Shown: one piece after another, positions 6,392 to 6,693 of the stretch | Position numbering within the stretch: position 1 is the stretch's first letter | Layout: each line of letters opens with the position of its first letter | Assembly (NCBI GenBank): GCA_021827885.1 | Contig: JAKAUD010000176.1 | Span: forward strand, 1-6,693 | Origin: Thermoplasmata archaeon | GTDB taxonomy: Archaea > Thermoplasmatota > Thermoplasmata > Thermoplasmatales > Thermoplasmataceae | Direction of reading: 5' to 3' | Length of the DNA stretch: 6,693 bases | Made by a program: the position numbers and the translations under genes | Notes under the pieces: generated by a model | Database searches by the model: none | Seen by the model: the letters and a program-made list of their open reading frames with translations, nothing else | What the model was told of the DNA's origin: nothing

Positions 6392-6416
6392 GGGGATCGC
6401 TTCCTTTGTTTTCCCA

Positions 6417-6461
6417 CTGCGTATACGCAGACTATGTATGTATTGCTTTTTCCCGTCTGCG
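6417..6461. repeat. 14-bp perfect palindrome nested with a 7-bp inverted repeat
   Basis: CTGCGTATACGCAG (6417-6430) is perfectly self-complementary. Its right part also belongs to a second pair: CGCAGAC (6426-6432) and GTCTGCG (6455-6461), separated by 22 bases that include CTTTTTCCC. The CTGCG core therefore occurs three times in alternating orientation within 45 bases. This could be a dimeric regulator's site, a competing-hairpin structure, or the end of a mobile element. Confidence 0.5.
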
Positions 6462-6617
6462 GCTTTACCCCCTTCACAGTGAGTATCATATCCGAAAGAT
6501 GAAAGGAGGATCGTCAATCCGAACAGAGAAGCTGATCCTGAACGCTTTTTCAGCAACCCTGCCGGGATGGCCCGCCGATGAGGGCTCCCTGGAGACGGTC
6601 TGGGGGAAGTGCGGACA

Positions 6618-6624
6618 ATATATA
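6618..6624 (+). promoter_or_regulatory. TATA-like element
   Basis: The sequence ACAATATATACAG in otherwise GC-rich DNA resembles an archaeal TATA box. No gene with coding character starts shortly after it within the window. It resembles the element near 6680 and may be a second promoter for the same gene beyond the edge. Confidence 0.3.
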
Positions 6625-6679
6625 CAGTGTGTATCTACCTCCTCTGGCCCCGCAATGAAGCCCGTTCCCGGCAAACAAT

Positions 6680-6687
6680 TATATACG
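6680..6687 (+). promoter_or_regulatory. TATA box near the right edge
   Basis: TTATATAC is preceded by the A-rich GCAAACAA and followed by GCGAGTG at the window end. It is a strong archaeal TATA match in GC-rich surroundings and suggests that a rightward gene or RNA begins just beyond the window. Confidence 0.4.
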
Positions 6688-6693
6688 CGAGTG

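Larger units (their letters stand above)
6353..6693. other. GC-rich, probably non-coding region before the next gene
   Basis: Base composition jumps to GC-rich near 6360 and stays so to the edge. Several frames are open on both strands, including a plus-strand frame from 6340 to the edge with an ATG at 6499 and two overlapping minus-strand frames. None has a recognisable domain, and long open frames are expected in GC-rich DNA. The region holds palindromes (6375-6391, 6417-6430, 6426-6461) and two TATA-like elements. I read it mainly as upstream DNA of a gene beyond the right edge, but a partial coding sequence from 6499 cannot be excluded. Confidence 0.45.

Noticed and set aside
6353..6674. 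Overlapping minus-strand ORFs of 67 and 62 codons
   Set aside because: They overlap each other and an open plus-strand frame in GC-rich DNA, where stops are rare. They have no domain, start signal or coherent composition.
6499..6693. Open plus-strand frame with an ATG, running off the right edge
   Set aside because: Its 65 codons show no recognisable motif, it is interrupted by two TATA-like elements, and no good Shine-Dalgarno precedes the ATG. It is mentioned in the region entry but not called as a gene.
1..6693. CRISPR array, insertion sequence or terminal repeats
   Set aside because: I found no regularly spaced repeats, no transposase motif and no matching long repeats flanking the AT-rich block.

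Overview
The window looks archaeal, probably from a methanogen-type euryarchaeon. Promoter-like elements upstream of several genes are A/T-rich TATA boxes (for example TTTTAAG, TATTTATC, TTATAAAT, TTATATAC) rather than -35/-10 pairs. One gene appears to be leaderless, and Shine-Dalgarno sites are sparse. The lineage call is inference; no rRNA or tRNA gene is present to fix it.

Layout, left to right: (1) the start of an unrecognised minus-strand gene that runs off the left edge; (2) a divergently placed plus-strand gene at 395-1006 for a small stand-alone PD-(D/E)XK nuclease-like protein; (3) a 329-base gap with an orphan TATA box and a 17-codon ORF; (4) a two-gene operon at 1336-5572, hamA-hamB, which I read as a Hachiman (AbpA/AbpB-type) anti-phage system; (5) about 1.1 kb without an intact gene, holding a frameshifted remnant of another PD-(D/E)XK family protein (5818-6061), a second orphan TATA box, and an abrupt switch to GC-rich DNA near 6360 with palindromes and TATA-like elements that probably belong to the next gene to the right.

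How the genes work together: HamA carries a DUF1837-type PD-(D/E)XK nuclease fold and HamB a complete Ski2-like superfamily 2 helicase core. Their reading frames overlap by 8 bases, so they are almost certainly co-translated and act as one complex. In characterised Hachiman systems the helicase senses abnormal or damaged DNA and licenses the nuclease to degrade DNA. The notable feature here is the C-terminus of HamB, about residues 1053-1142, which reads as a HIRAN domain, a module that binds 3' DNA ends in eukaryotic HLTF/Rad5. If confirmed, it gives this helicase its own DNA-end sensor.

The defence pair and its flanks (about 1007-6360) are AT-rich: sampled 60-base lines give 30% GC at 1381-1440 and at 6121-6180. 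The flanking sequence is richer, with 52% at 901-960 and 65% at 6541-6600. This fits an acquired defence insert. Two intact PD-(D/E)XK genes and one broken one within 6 kb also fit a defence island with gene turnover.
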